Source: Gemmatimonadota bacterium
GTDB lineage: Bacteria; Gemmatimonadota; Gemmatimonadetes; Longimicrobiales; Gaopeijiaceae
Reading direction: 5' to 3'
DNA length: 64,000 nt
Assembly: GCA_041390125.1 (NCBI GenBank)
Contig: JAWKQN010000022.1
Location: 5,451-69,450, forward strand
Part shown: positions 10,231 to 19,693 of the stretch, in pieces
Layout: every line of letters starts with the position of its first letter
How positions within the stretch are numbered: the stretch's first letter is position 1
Program-made: the position numbers and the translations under genes
The notes under the pieces: model-generated
Seen by the model: only the letters and a program-made list of their open reading frames with translations
Databases searched by the model: none
What the model was told of the DNA's origin: nothing

Positions 10231-11955
10231 ATGATCGAGTCCTTCCACCTGCATTCGACGGGCACCGGCCCGCCGCTCCGGATCGGGGTGATGATCGACG
10301 GCTCCGAGCTGATCGACCCCTTCGCCGAGGTCCTCCGCCACATCCGCGACGCCGACTTCGCGGAGCTGGCGCTCGTGATCCGTCATGTCCCCCACGCGGT
10401 CGGAGGAGACCTCACGGGCTCGCGGCCGGTCCGCTGGGCCAAGGCCCTGGCCGACCCCAAGCGTCGTCGCCAGCTCCTCTACTCCCGCTACCTGCAGTGG
10501 GACGCCGCGCGGAATCCGGCAGCGGCCGCCACCCTCGACCTGGTCGACTGCTCGGACCTGTTCGAGGGCGTGCCCGAGGTCGCGGTCACTCCGCTGGGCA
10601 AGGGCTTCGTCCACCGATTCCCGGCGGATGCGCTCGCGGAGATCCGCTCCCGGGATCTCGACGTGATCCTGCGCTTCGGCTTCAACATCCTCAAGGGCGA
10701 GATCCTCGACGCCGCCCGCTACGGCATCTGGTCCTACCATCACGGCGACAACGACTTCTATCGCGGTGGCCCCCCGATGTTCTGGGAGGTGGCAGAGGAC
10801 GCACCCCTGACCGGAACCATCCTGCAGGTGCTGAACGAGACCCTCGACGCGGGCCTGGTCCTCGCGAAGACGCTGGCGCCGACGGAGCTCGGGATGTCGC
10901 GCGCCGCCAATCTTCCCGCGGCCTATCGCGCCGCCGAGCCGATGGTCATCGAGAAGCTGCAGCGGCTCCACGAGCGCGGGTGGCAGGCCGTGCAGGCGGA
11001 GGCGGTGCCGGCGGCGCCGTTCCAGGGGCGCAAGAAGCTCTACCGCACGCCCGACAACCGCGAGATGGTCGGCTTCCTCGGCGGAAAGCTGGGCGAGGCC
11101 GTGCGGCGACGACTCGCCCGCGACCCCCGTCTGCGCCACTGGCAGGTGGCCCTGCGACCTCGGGCCGGCCACGCACCGTGGGAGGGTACCTGGCGCGACT
11201 TCCGCTGGCTGCGCTCCCCGCGCGGACACTACTACGCGGATCCGTTCCTGTTCGAGCACCAGGGCCGGGCGTGGCTCTTCGTCGAGGACTTTCCGTACGC
11301 GGACGAGCGCGGTGTCATCGCGTGCGCCGAGATCGCGGCCGACGGCCGCGTGGGCGAGTTCCGCACGGTGCTCGACCGCCCCTACCATCTGTCGTTCCCG
11401 TTCGTGTTCCAGCAGGACGGCTCGATCTGGATGATCCCGGAGGCCCTGCGCTCCGGACGCGTGGAGCTCTATCGAGCGACCTCGTTCCCGTTCCGGTGGG
11501 AGCTCGACCACGTCCTGTTCGAGCGACCCGGTCTCGACACGATCCTCCACGTGGGCGAGGACGGCAGGCACTATTTCTTCACGAGCCTGCGCAACCGCCC
11601 CGGCGCGCATGCCCACCTGTATCTCTTCACCGCCGATGATCTGCACGCGCCGTGGCGGCTCCACCCGGCCAGCCCTCTGAGCCGGGACGCGCGCTACGCG
11701 CGCAATGCGGGCGCGCTGTTCCAACAGGAAGGGACCTGGGTGCGGCCCAGCCAGGACACGACGTTGTGGTACGGACGTCAGACCCACTTCCACGCCATCG
11801 AACGCCTCACGGCCACGGAATACCGCGAGCATCTCGTGGGGACGCGCGGCGCGGAGTGGGGCGATTCCCTGGTCGGCACCCACACGTACTCCCACAGCGC
11901 GCGCTGGGAGGTCATCGACGGCATCGCGCTCGTCGATCCCATGCAACGCGGCTGA
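10231..11955 (+). CDS. formyltransferase fused to a GINT1-like beta-propeller domain
   Basis: 574 residues in two domains. Residues about 10-290 resemble the formyl_trans_N fold. The Asn-His-Asp catalytic triad can be traced: Asn in FGFNIL, His in YHHGDND just before an FYRGGPP loop, and Asp in ETLDAGLVL. This triad uses 10-formyltetrahydrofolate to N-formylate an amino group. Residues about 310-570 match the N-terminal domain of plant glucosamine inositolphosphorylceramide transferase 1, a five-bladed propeller fold related to GH43/68 enzymes, with the motif YYADPFLFE. The start is the ATG at 10231; an in-frame ATG at 10117 adds only a Pro-rich leader. In a glycan locus it probably formylates an amino sugar, with the propeller binding or modifying the glycan. 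Confidence 0.8.
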   Translation: MIESFHLHSTGTGPPLRIGVMIDGSELIDPFAEVLRHIRDADFAELALVIRHVPHAVGGDLTGSRPVRWAKALADPKRRRQLLYSRYLQWDAARNPAAAATLDLVDCSDLFEGVPEVAVTPLGKGFVHRFPADALAEIRSRDLDVILRFGFNILKGEILDAARYGIWSYHHGDNDFYRGGPPMFWEVAEDAPLTGTILQVLNETLDAGLVLAKTLAPTELGMSRAANLPAAYRAAEPMVIEKLQRLHERGWQAVQAEAVPAAPFQGRKKLYRTPDNREMVGFLGGKLGEAVRRRLARDPRLRHWQVALRPRAGHAPWEGTWRDFRWLRSPRGHYYADPFLFEHQGRAWLFVEDFPYADERGVIACAEIAADGRVGEFRTVLDRPYHLSFPFVFQQDGSIWMIPEALRSGRVELYRATSFPFRWELDHVLFERPGLDTILHVGEDGRHYFFTSLRNRPGAHAHLYLFTADDLHAPWRLHPASPLSRDARYARNAGALFQQEGTWVRPSQDTTLWYGRQTHFHAIERLTATEYREHLVGTRGAEWGDSLVGTHTYSHSARWEVIDGIALVDPMQRG

Positions 11956-11980
11956 CCACCCTCCCACCCGGACCCCCCTG

Positions 11981-13177
11981 ATGCGACGCGCCGGCCGCCA
12001 CTTCCTGCAGCTCCCCGGGCCCAGCAACGTCCCCGACCGCGTGCTGGCCGCCATGCACCGCAACACCATCGACCACCGCGGCCCGGAGTTCCAGGCGTTG
12101 GGGCTGCGGGTGCTCGAAGGCTTGCGCCACCTGTTCGGCACGGAGGGGCGCGTCTTTCTCTATCCCTCGTCGGCGACGGGGGCCTGGGAGGCGGCGCTCG
12201 CCAACACGCTCTCTCCCGGCGCGCGCGTGCTGGTGTTCGAGCGCGGCTTCTTCGCGGAGCAGTGGGGGCGGGTGGCCGCGCGGCTCGGCCTGGACGTGGT
12301 GGCCGTCCCTGGGGACTGGCGCCGCGGCGTCACCGCGGATGACCTGCACGCCGCGCTCGCCACCGATCCCGATCGGCGCATCGCCGCCGTGCTGGTGGTC
12401 CACAACGAGACCTCCACCGGGGTGACCACGGACCTGGCGGCGCTGCGTCCGGTGCTGGACGCCCTCGCGCACCCGGCCCTCCTGATGGCGGATACGGTGT
12501 CCTCGTTGGCTGCCTGTGACTACCGTCACGACGCCTGGGGCATCGACGTGTGCGTGAGCGGCTCCCAGAAGGCGCTCATGCTGCCGCCCGGGCTCGCCTT
12601 CGTCGCCGCCGGACCGCGCGCGCTGGCCGCCGCGGCGTCGGCCACCGCCCCGCGCTCCTACTGGAGCTGGAGCGAGCAGACGCGCTTCAACGACGAGGGC
12701 TTCTTCCCGTACACGCCCGCCACCGGGCTGCTCTTCGGCCTGGACGAGGCGCTCACCTTGCTCGCGCAGGAGGGGCTGCCGGCGGTCTTCGCCCGCCACG
12801 CGCGCCACGCCGCCGCCGCCCGGGCCGCGGTCGAGGCCTGGGATCTGGAGTGCTTCGCCGAGCGCGCGCACGAGCGCTCCGTGGCGGCGACCACGGTGCT
12901 GCTGCCCGCGGGGCACAGCGCCGATGCCCTGCGGAGCGTGATCCTGGAGCGCTGCGACATGTCCATCGGCGGGGGGCTGGGGCGGCTCGCCGATCGGGTG
13001 ATCCGCATCGGACACCTCGGCGACTTCAACGATGTCATGCTGCTGGGCACGCTCGGGGGCGTGGAGCTGGGGCTGCGGGTGGCCGGGATTCCCCATCGCC
13101 CCGGCGGAGCGCAGGCGGCCCTGGCGCTCTTGGCCGACACCGCACCGCACGGGGTGGATTCAACCGCGCTCGGCTGA
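11981..13177 (+). CDS. class V aminotransferase, serine-glyoxylate/alanine-glyoxylate type
   Basis: 398 residues. The N-terminal PGPSNVP segment and the following TIDHRGPEF are diagnostic of the SgaA/AGXT branch of fold-type I PLP enzymes. The PLP lysine is in VSGSQKALMLPPG, about residue 200. Family members transfer an amino group from serine or alanine to glyoxylate. It lies 25 bp after the formyltransferase fusion on the same strand, so the two are probably cotranscribed. Serine-glyoxylate transamination could feed one-carbon/folate pools used by the formyltransferase, but that link is speculation. Its last 18 bases overlap the convergent acetyltransferase gene. Confidence 0.9.
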   Translation: MRRAGRHFLQLPGPSNVPDRVLAAMHRNTIDHRGPEFQALGLRVLEGLRHLFGTEGRVFLYPSSATGAWEAALANTLSPGARVLVFERGFFAEQWGRVAARLGLDVVAVPGDWRRGVTADDLHAALATDPDRRIAAVLVVHNETSTGVTTDLAALRPVLDALAHPALLMADTVSSLAACDYRHDAWGIDVCVSGSQKALMLPPGLAFVAAGPRALAAAASATAPRSYWSWSEQTRFNDEGFFPYTPATGLLFGLDEALTLLAQEGLPAVFARHARHAAAARAAVEAWDLECFAERAHERSVAATTVLLPAGHSADALRSVILERCDMSIGGGLGRLADRVIRIGHLGDFNDVMLLGTLGGVELGLRVAGIPHRPGGAQAALALLADTAPHGVDSTALG

Positions 13178-13774
13178 GCCCGACGGTCCTTCGCGCAGCC
13201 GGTGATCCAGCCGCGCGCGCACGTCCGGCCACTCGTCGGCCAGGATGCTGAACATGACCGTATCGCGCACGCTGCCGTCGCGCCGGGGCTGGTGGTGGCG
13301 CAGCACACCGTCCCGTCGGGCCCCGAGCGCGGCGATCGCCCGTTGCGAGCGCGCGTTCAGGATGTCCGTGCGCAGCCCCACCACGGCGCACCCGATCCGC
13401 TCGAAGGCGTGCGCCAGCAGCAACCGCTTGCAGGCCGGATTGACGTGCGTCCCCTGCCAGCGCCGACCGTACCAGGTGTAGCCGATCTCCACGCGGTCGA
13501 TCGACGCCACGACGTCGTGGTAGCGCGTCGACCCGATCACCGATCCGGTGTCGAGCTCGCGCACGACCCAGGGGAGCATGTGGCCCGCCTCCTGCCCCTC
13601 CAGCGCGGCGCGCACGTACCCCGTCGTCTCGCCCGGCGCCGGCACGGACGTATACCGCAGCGTCCACAGCTCTCCGTCCGCGGCCGCCGCCTCCAGCGCG
13701 GACACGTGCTCCAGCGTGAGCGGCTCCAGGCGGACACCGCCCGCCTCGAGGGTCACCGGTTCCAGCGCGATCAC
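13160..13774 (-). CDS. GNAT-family N-acetyltransferase (RimJ/RimL-like)
   Basis: 204 residues with the Acetyltransf_3 layout: an early LEPL strand, then a central GYTWYGRRWQGT acetyl-CoA-binding region (about residues 105-118), then NARSQRAIAALG for the C-terminal CoA contacts. Such enzymes acetylate protein N-termini or small amines. The start is a GTG that forms a GTGA overlap with the stop of the upstream membrane-protein gene, which fixes both ends. The 3' end overlaps the convergent aminotransferase by 18 bp. Substrate unknown. Confidence 0.88.
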   Translation of the reverse strand: MIALEPVTLEAGGVRLEPLTLEHVSALEAAAADGELWTLRYTSVPAPGETTGYVRAALEGQEAGHMLPWVVRELDTGSVIGSTRYHDVVASIDRVEIGYTWYGRRWQGTHVNPACKRLLLAHAFERIGCAVVGLRTDILNARSQRAIAALGARRDGVLRHHQPRRDGSVRDTVMFSILADEWPDVRARLDHRLREGPSGSAERG

Positions 13775-14871
13775 GGGTCGGACTCCGGAAGCAGGTCTGG
13801 ACGAGCGGCCCGCGCAGTGGACGCGGGGTCGCTGGAGTCTCGGGTCAGCGGCCCCCCCGGCACCAGGAGCATCGCGGTCCAGGAGGCGAGGACGAGGGTC
13901 CCGCCCCACGCGGACACCGTTCGGGTCCAGGCGCCGGCCCCCAGCCCCTGCAGGACCAGCGGAAGCGTGAGGACCCCCACCGCACCGAGGTAGAGCCAGC
14001 CCCCGCGGGAGCCCGGCACCCCGCGACCGGACAGCGCCAGCCCGCCCAGAACGGGGCCCAGCACCAGGAAGTGGATCGCCCCGATCACCACCGGATGGGT
14101 GTCGGGCAGCACGCCCAGCGCCATGCCGGACAGGCCGGCCGCCACCAGGAACCACGCGGCGCGCAGCCAGGCCTCGCCGGACGCGGTGCGCGCGGCGGCG
14201 GCCAGACCCAGGCCGTACGCCAGCAGGGCCGCGCGCGCCGGAGCCGCCGGCCAGGCCCCGAGCGCGGCGGCCCCGAGGAGGGCCGTGACGCCCCAGGCCG
14301 GCGCATGGCGGACGGTTGCGCCCTGCGCGAGGAGCGCGGAGGGGACGGCCACCCCGAGCAGCAGGATGGCGAGGAAGGTGGCGACGAAGGCGTAGGCGGT
14401 CGCGGGATCGGAATCCAGCCGCAGCGCGATCATGGGGACGCAGGCCAGCGCCGCGACGACCGCGGGGAGGACGGGCGCCAGGAGGTCGCGCGCGGCCCAG
14501 GTGCGCGCGCGCAGGCGCGCTGCCGACGTCAGCCACACCGCACCCACCACTGTGCTCCCGGCGATCGCCTCCGGCCCGTACCCCGCGCGCAGGAACCCCA
14601 CGACGGCGACGGACGTGGCAACCGCGTACAGCACACCGGTGCGCCCGCTCGGCACCGGCGCTCCCGCCCTGCGCCAGGCCCGCCACGCGAGCGGCAGGAG
14701 GATGCCGTAGTAGCCGAGGTGCGAGTGCGCGTGGCGCAGGTGGGCGAAGTCGAGTGGGAGCGCCAACCCTCCCGCGAGCGCCCAACGCAGCCACACGCCG
14801 AGGCCCAGCGTGCCCAGCAGCGCCGCTGCGACTCCTGCTCGGATCCATTCCTCGCTTCCGGGAACGCGCAT
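13771..14871 (-). CDS. polytopic membrane protein of unknown function with clustered histidines
   Basis: 366 residues, about ten hydrophobic helices and almost no soluble part. The ATG at 14871 is preferred because the frame upstream translates to an Arg/Gly-rich stretch. Near residue 40, at the start of the second helix, is a His-rich run (HLRHAHSHLG). Another pair of His lies in THPVVIGAIHFL near residue 255. In-membrane histidines recall haem- or metal-binding families such as NnrS or oxidase subunit I, but overall similarity was not enough to assign one. It is translationally coupled (GTGA) to the downstream acetyltransferase and divergent from the sensor kinase gene. Confidence 0.75.
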   Translation of the reverse strand: MRVPGSEEWIRAGVAAALLGTLGLGVWLRWALAGGLALPLDFAHLRHAHSHLGYYGILLPLAWRAWRRAGAPVPSGRTGVLYAVATSVAVVGFLRAGYGPEAIAGSTVVGAVWLTSAARLRARTWAARDLLAPVLPAVVAALACVPMIALRLDSDPATAYAFVATFLAILLLGVAVPSALLAQGATVRHAPAWGVTALLGAAALGAWPAAPARAALLAYGLGLAAAARTASGEAWLRAAWFLVAAGLSGMALGVLPDTHPVVIGAIHFLVLGPVLGGLALSGRGVPGSRGGWLYLGAVGVLTLPLVLQGLGAGAWTRTVSAWGGTLVLASWTAMLLVPGGPLTRDSSDPASTARAARPDLLPESDP

Positions 14872-14959
14872 CGCGGGAGAAGCTCGGGCACCCACGCGCC
14901 CGCCGCCACCCGACCACCCGGGTGGACGGCCGCGCCGGCGCCTGGATACCATTGGCCGC

Positions 14960-16696
14960 ATGAACTGGCACGTCCCCGACGGCGCGCTCACCGAACTGAG
15001 CGCGGCCCTGCTGCAGTTGACGGTCACGACCGGGCTGGGTCTGCTCTGCCTGGGGCTGTACGTCCGCTACCGCAAACCCTGGTTCCGCTGGTGGGCCGTC
15101 GCGTGGGGGCTGTACGCGCTCCGGCTGGTGGCCATCCTCTCGTTCCTGCTGAACGAGCATCCCATCTGGCTCTACTGGCACCAGGTGATCACCGGGTGGA
15201 CGGCGCTCACGCTGCTGTGGGCGGCACTCCAGTTCTCGCGGCGTCCGGAGTGGCGGGCCAGCTACTTCCTCTTCGCGCTCTTCCCCCCGCTGTGGTCGTA
15301 CATCGCCATCTACCGGCTCGACCACTTCCTGTGGGCGGCCCTGCCCGCCGTGCTCTTCCTCAGCATCGCCACGCTCTGGACGGGCGCCGTGTTCTTCGTG
15401 CATTCCCGCCGGGTGGGCTCCCAGGCGGCGCGCTGGCTGGCGCTCGCCTTCGCGCTGTGGGCGCTCCACCACCTGGACTACCCGCTCCTGCGGGCCCAGG
15501 GGGCGTGGACGCCCTGGGGCTACTACCTGGACATCGTCTTCGAGCTCAGTGTGGGCCTCGGCATCCTGCTGCTCGTCCAGGAGGATCTCACGCGCGGCCT
15601 CGAGACCCTGTCGGCCCTGTCGGGCGACCTGCAGGGCGCATCGGCGGGCGGCGACGTGCGCGGCGTGCTCGTGGAGCGACCGCTGACGCTGCCGGCCGTG
15701 CGCGGCACGGCCCTGCTGCTCGCCGAGGAGCAGACCCGCTTCCACAGCGCCGCGGGCGTGTGCGCGCGGTGGACGGACGCGTCGGGACTGGGCGCCGTCC
15801 TGGCCGCCACCCACCGGGTGCTCGAGCACGGGGCGCCGGAACGGCTGCGCGTCGGCCACGCCGACAGCGGCGACGAGTTCGTCTCCGTGCTGCCGATCGT
15901 CGCCGGGGGCCGCACCACCGGAGCGCTGGTGATCGCCAGCGCGGCGCGCGATCCCTTCACCGCGCTGGACGATCGCTTCCTCGAAGCGCTCGGTCAGCAG
16001 ATGGGTGCGGCGCTGGAGAGCGCGGCGCTGCACCGACGCCTGCGCGAGCGCACGGCGGCCCTCGAGCGCCTCTCGGCGGGCACCGTCCGCCAGCATGAGG
16101 AGGAGCGCAAACGGCTCTCCCGCGAGCTGCACGACGAGACCGCGCAGGTCTTCGCCGCGCTCAGCCTGGAGCTGGGCGCCCTGCGCGAGCGGGCCCCGGC
16201 GGACATCGCCGAGGGGATCGGCACGGCGCTGGGCCTGGTGGGGAGCGCCATCACGTCCATCCGGTCCGTGGCCGAGCAGCTACGTCCCGCGCTGCTGGAC
16301 GATCTGGGGCTGCTGCCGGCGCTCGGGGCGCTCATGGACGATTTCCGGCGCCGGGGCGGGTTGCGCGTCACCGCCGACCTGCCGGCCGAGCTGCCGCCGC
16401 TCAAGCCCGAGGCCGAGCTGGCACTCTTCCGTTCGTTGCAGGAGGCGCTGTCCAACGTCGCGCGCCATACGGCGCGCGCCGAGGCCCGCGTCGTCCTGAC
16501 GCGCAACGGCCGGAAGGTGATCCTCGAGGTGGCCGACGCGGGCGGTGCCCGCCCCGAAGGCGGCCCGGATGGCCCCGGCGGCGCCGGACTCGCCGGCCTG
16601 AGCGAGCGCGTGGGCTCCATCGGAGGCCACCTGCACTTCTCCCCCGCGGCCGAGGGATCGGTGTTGCGGGTCACCCTTCCCGTGGAGACAGCATGA
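14960..16696 (+). CDS. membrane sensor histidine kinase, NarL/DegS type (HisKA_3)
   Basis: 578 residues. About seven membrane helices fill residues 5-205, followed by a GAF-like region (about 225-370). A short coiled coil leads to a HisKA_3 dimerisation domain with the phosphoacceptor in RELHDETAQ (His near 390). The HATPase_c domain has EALSNVARH (N box) and GAGLAGLSERV (G box). The start is the ATG at 14960; the open frame before it is low-complexity. The seven-helix input domain resembles 7TMR-type sensors, but the ligand is unknown. Its stop overlaps the response regulator start as ATGA, so the two form a coupled two-component pair. The adjacent TonB receptor gene could be a target, though no binding site was found. 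Confidence 0.92.
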   Translation: MNWHVPDGALTELSAALLQLTVTTGLGLLCLGLYVRYRKPWFRWWAVAWGLYALRLVAILSFLLNEHPIWLYWHQVITGWTALTLLWAALQFSRRPEWRASYFLFALFPPLWSYIAIYRLDHFLWAALPAVLFLSIATLWTGAVFFVHSRRVGSQAARWLALAFALWALHHLDYPLLRAQGAWTPWGYYLDIVFELSVGLGILLLVQEDLTRGLETLSALSGDLQGASAGGDVRGVLVERPLTLPAVRGTALLLAEEQTRFHSAAGVCARWTDASGLGAVLAATHRVLEHGAPERLRVGHADSGDEFVSVLPIVAGGRTTGALVIASAARDPFTALDDRFLEALGQQMGAALESAALHRRLRERTAALERLSAGTVRQHEEERKRLSRELHDETAQVFAALSLELGALRERAPADIAEGIGTALGLVGSAITSIRSVAEQLRPALLDDLGLLPALGALMDDFRRRGGLRVTADLPAELPPLKPEAELALFRSLQEALSNVARHTARAEARVVLTRNGRKVILEVADAGGARPEGGPDGPGGAGLAGLSERVGSIGGHLHFSPAAEGSVLRVTLPVETA

Positions 16697-17382
16697 GCGG
16701 CGACGCCGACACCGGGATCCGCATCGTCATCGCGGACGACCACGCCGTGGTGCGCGAAGGCATCCGGCGCGTGCTGGGGCAGGCGCCCGACCTGCGCGTG
16801 GTGGGCGAGGCGGCCTCCGGGGCCGAGGCGATCGAGCTGGTGGGCTCGCTGGATCCCGACGTGCTCATCCTCGACGTCACCATGCCCGGAGGGACGGGGC
16901 TGGATGTGACGCGCACGCTCCGGGACGACGGCCGCACGCTCGGGATCCTCATCCTCAGCATGCACGAGCGGCCCCAGTACGTCCTGGAAGCGGTGCGGGC
17001 CGGGGCCCACGGCTACGTGCTCAAGGACACCCCGCCGCAGCAGCTCCGCGAAGCCGTGCGCGCCGTCGCGGCCGGTCGCGAGTACTTCCCCACCTCCGTG
17101 GCCGGGACGCTGGGCCAGGCCCTGGAGAGCGAGGCCGAGCAGGCCGAGATGCGGCACCGGCTGGGACAGCTCACGCCCCGGGAGATGGACGTGCTGCTCG
17201 GCATCGCCGCGGGACAGACCAACCGCGAGATCGCCGAAGCGTTCGGGATCAGCCCCCGCACCGTGGAGACGCACCGCGAGAGCCTGATGAACAAGCTGGA
17301 GGTGCGCACCGTGGCCGGCCTCACCCGCCTCGTGATCGAAGCGGGTCTCGACGGCTCGGGAGACGCTCCGCCCCGTCCGTAG
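16693..17382 (+). CDS. NarL/FixJ-family response regulator
   Basis: 229 residues. The receiver domain (about 9-125) has the acidic pair Asp15/Asp16, phosphoacceptor Asp61 in LILDVTMPGG, and a conserved Lys in GYVLKDTPP. The C-terminal LuxR-type helix-turn-helix (about 155-215) includes LTPRE and NREIAEAFGISPRTVETHR. It is translationally coupled to the histidine kinase through ATGA and should be its cognate transcription regulator. Confidence 0.95.
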   Translation: MSGDADTGIRIVIADDHAVVREGIRRVLGQAPDLRVVGEAASGAEAIELVGSLDPDVLILDVTMPGGTGLDVTRTLRDDGRTLGILILSMHERPQYVLEAVRAGAHGYVLKDTPPQQLREAVRAVAAGREYFPTSVAGTLGQALESEAEQAEMRHRLGQLTPREMDVLLGIAAGQTNREIAEAFGISPRTVETHRESLMNKLEVRTVAGLTRLVIEAGLDGSGDAPPRP

Positions 17383-17384
17383 AT

Positions 17385-17406
17385 GTACGGAAGGAGGCGT
17401 CCGTAC
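17385..17406 (+). terminator. weak hairpin after the two-component genes
   Basis: GTACGGA (17385-17391) pairs with TCCGTAC (17400-17406) across an 8-nt AGGAGGCG loop, 3 nt past the regulator stop. An alternative pairing uses TCCGT at 17376-17380 with ACGGA at 17387-17391. There is no U-tract, so it could equally be an operator or mRNA element ahead of the TonB receptor gene. Confidence 0.35.
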
Positions 17407-17497
17407 TCCACCGAATGACGGACCGGGGTGGCGCCCTCCTATTTTCCAGCCACCGGGGCGGAAAGCCCGTCCCCCGTCTTCTCCAGGACCGATTGTC

Positions 17498-19666
17498 GTG
17501 CGCATCCTCCGAGCGGCGTCTCGCTCCCTCCCGCTTTTCCTCCTCCTCGCCCTGTCCACCCGAACCCCGCTCGACGCCCAGCTCCGCATCCGCAGTGACA
17601 GCCTGCGCGGAGATACGCTGGTCTATCTGCTGAAGCCCATCGAAGTGACCGCGACGCGCACGGCGCGCGAGGTCTTCCTCACCCCCGCCCCCGTCAGCGT
17701 GGTCACCGCCGCGACGCTGCAGGATCGCAGCGCCGAGACCGTGACCGACCTGTTCCGGACCCTTCCCGGGCTCGACGTGACAGGCGTGGGCGTGCAGCAG
17801 CCGCGGCCGGTGATCCGCGGGCTGCGCGGCCAGCGCATCCTGCTCCTGCAGGACGGGATCCGGCTCAACAACGCCCGGCGGCAGCAGGACTTCGGAGAGG
17901 TCCCCGCGCTGAGCGACGTTGCGACCGTGGAGCGCGTCGAGGTCGTGCGCGGGGCCGCCTCCGTCCTCTACGGCACCGACGCGATCGGCGGTGTCGTCAA
18001 CGTCATCACGCGCCGGCCCGACCGGGAAGGCGTGCACGGCCTTGTCGGATATCGCTTCGGCTCCGCCTCCGAGCTGCATCGCACCAGCGCCCGTCTCAGC
18101 GGCCGTGAGGACCGGGTGGATTTCTCGCTCGGCGGCTCCTGGCGCACCGCGGGCGCGTACGAGGCACCCTCGGGAGCCTTCGGGGACATCACGCTGGCGG
18201 ACGACGCCTCGGTGACCGGCACGGGCGTGGACGACCTCAGCCTCGATGGCCGGCTGGCGTTCCACCCGGCCGCGGGCCATGAGCTCTACGTCCGGGCCGA
18301 GCACTACCGCGCCGACGACGCCGGCTTCGGTCTGGTCGACCCCGAGCTGTACGCACCCGGCACGCCGCGGATCGACATCACATACCCGGAGCAGCGCTTC
18401 ACGAAGGTGACGGCCGGCTACTCGGCGCAGGTGGGATGGGGGCTCGCCGATCGCTTCGACCTCACGACCTACGCGCAGGACAACGAGCGCACGCTCGCCT
18501 TCGACTTCTTCCAGAGCTTCGGCTTCCCCGGCGCCGGCATCACCATCGACACGGACAACTACACCGACCTGCGCACATTCGGGGGTCGACTGGAAGCCAA
18601 GAAGCTCATGGGATCGGTGCTGCTCACCTATGGAGCGGACGGGTTCCACGACGACTCGGAGAACACGGACCGCACCGTGACCACCGTGGCGGGGTTCGGT
18701 CCGCCCCAGGTCGAGGAGAGCGACCTCTCCAACGTGCCCAACTCCAGCTATCGCTCCCTGGGCGCCTTCGCGCAGGCGGAGTGGAACCTCCCCCGCGCGG
18801 TCACGCTGATCGGCGGCGTGCGCGCCCAGACGCTCAAGGCGAGCGCGGACGCGGCACCGGCCCTGAACCTCGGGCCGGTCGAGCGCACCGATGCCGCCGT
18901 GGTGGCGTCGCTCAACGCCATCGTCCCGGTGGCGGAGCGGTGGAGCCTGGTGGGCTCGGTGGGCCGGGGCTTCCGTTCGCCCAACCTCATCGAGTGGTTC
19001 TTCGAAGGGCCCGTGCCGGAGGCGGGAGCGTATCAGGTCCGCAACCCGGATCTCACGGCCGAGACCAGCCTGAGCCTCGACGCCGGGCTGCGCTACCAGG
19101 GAGGCCGGGCGGCGTTCGAGGTGTTCGCCTTCCGCAACAAGCTCTTCGACGGCATCCGCACCGAGGTGACCGGCGACACCATCCAGGGACTGGCCGCCTT
19201 CCAGCCCACCAACATCGACGAGCTGATCTATCGCGGTGTGGAGGCCTCCGCAGAGGCCCGCGTCGCTGCCGGCTTCACCCTGGCCGGGACGTACACCCAC
19301 CTCTCCTCCGAGGACGCGTTGCGGCCGGACAGCCCCACCGGGGAGACGTTCTCCAACCGCGTGACGGGCACCCTGCGCTGGGATTCACCCGACGGCCGCT
19401 TCTTTGCCGCCTACGACGTGCGGCACAACGGCGAGCAGAAGGACGTGGACCTCGGCCAGAACCCGTTGGGCGAGGTCCTGCCCGCCTTCACGGTGCAGGA
19501 CGCACGGCTCGGGGCCCGGCTGCGCCTGGGCGACCGCACCGAGCAGCGGATCACGCTGGGCGTGGCCAACCTCGGCGACCGGCTGTACGCCGAGTCGTCG
19601 AACGCGAGCTTCTTCCGTCCCGAGCCCGGACGGAACTTCACGATCTCGCTCGAGTCGGTGTTCTGA
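17498..19666 (+). CDS. TonB-dependent outer-membrane receptor
   Basis: 722 residues with a GTG start; AGGA lies upstream. An N-terminal signal peptide ends near LDA-Q. The TonB-box region reads KPIEVTATR near residue 48. The plug domain (about 60-165) has RGLRGQRILLLQDGIRLNNARR and VERVEVVRGAASVLYGTDAIGG. The remaining roughly 550 residues show the alternating pattern of a 22-strand barrel and end in Phe, as outer-membrane proteins usually do. The NNARRQQDFGEVP part of the plug resembles haem/porphyrin receptors, but no haem-binding FRAP/NPNL motif was checked out, so the ligand is open. A regulatory link to the upstream two-component pair is possible. Confidence 0.9.
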   Translation: MRILRAASRSLPLFLLLALSTRTPLDAQLRIRSDSLRGDTLVYLLKPIEVTATRTAREVFLTPAPVSVVTAATLQDRSAETVTDLFRTLPGLDVTGVGVQQPRPVIRGLRGQRILLLQDGIRLNNARRQQDFGEVPALSDVATVERVEVVRGAASVLYGTDAIGGVVNVITRRPDREGVHGLVGYRFGSASELHRTSARLSGREDRVDFSLGGSWRTAGAYEAPSGAFGDITLADDASVTGTGVDDLSLDGRLAFHPAAGHELYVRAEHYRADDAGFGLVDPELYAPGTPRIDITYPEQRFTKVTAGYSAQVGWGLADRFDLTTYAQDNERTLAFDFFQSFGFPGAGITIDTDNYTDLRTFGGRLEAKKLMGSVLLTYGADGFHDDSENTDRTVTTVAGFGPPQVEESDLSNVPNSSYRSLGAFAQAEWNLPRAVTLIGGVRAQTLKASADAAPALNLGPVERTDAAVVASLNAIVPVAERWSLVGSVGRGFRSPNLIEWFFEGPVPEAGAYQVRNPDLTAETSLSLDAGLRYQGGRAAFEVFAFRNKLFDGIRTEVTGDTIQGLAAFQPTNIDELIYRGVEASAEARVAAGFTLAGTYTHLSSEDALRPDSPTGETFSNRVTGTLRWDSPDGRFFAAYDVRHNGEQKDVDLGQNPLGEVLPAFTVQDARLGARLRLGDRTEQRITLGVANLGDRLYAESSNASFFRPEPGRNFTISLESVF

Positions 19667-19693
19667 GCGTCGAGCGGGGGCTCCTCTGATACG

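Noticed and set aside
13160..16132. A very long open frame on the minus strand running through the sensor kinase gene
   Set aside because: It arises from GC-rich codon bias antisense to the kinase; only its 3' end (13160-13774) encodes a recognisable acetyltransferase with a GTGA-coupled start.
17383..17497. Possible cobalamin riboswitch before the TonB receptor
   Set aside because: Only 115 nt are available, and the conserved B12-box core was not seen; just a short hairpin is present.
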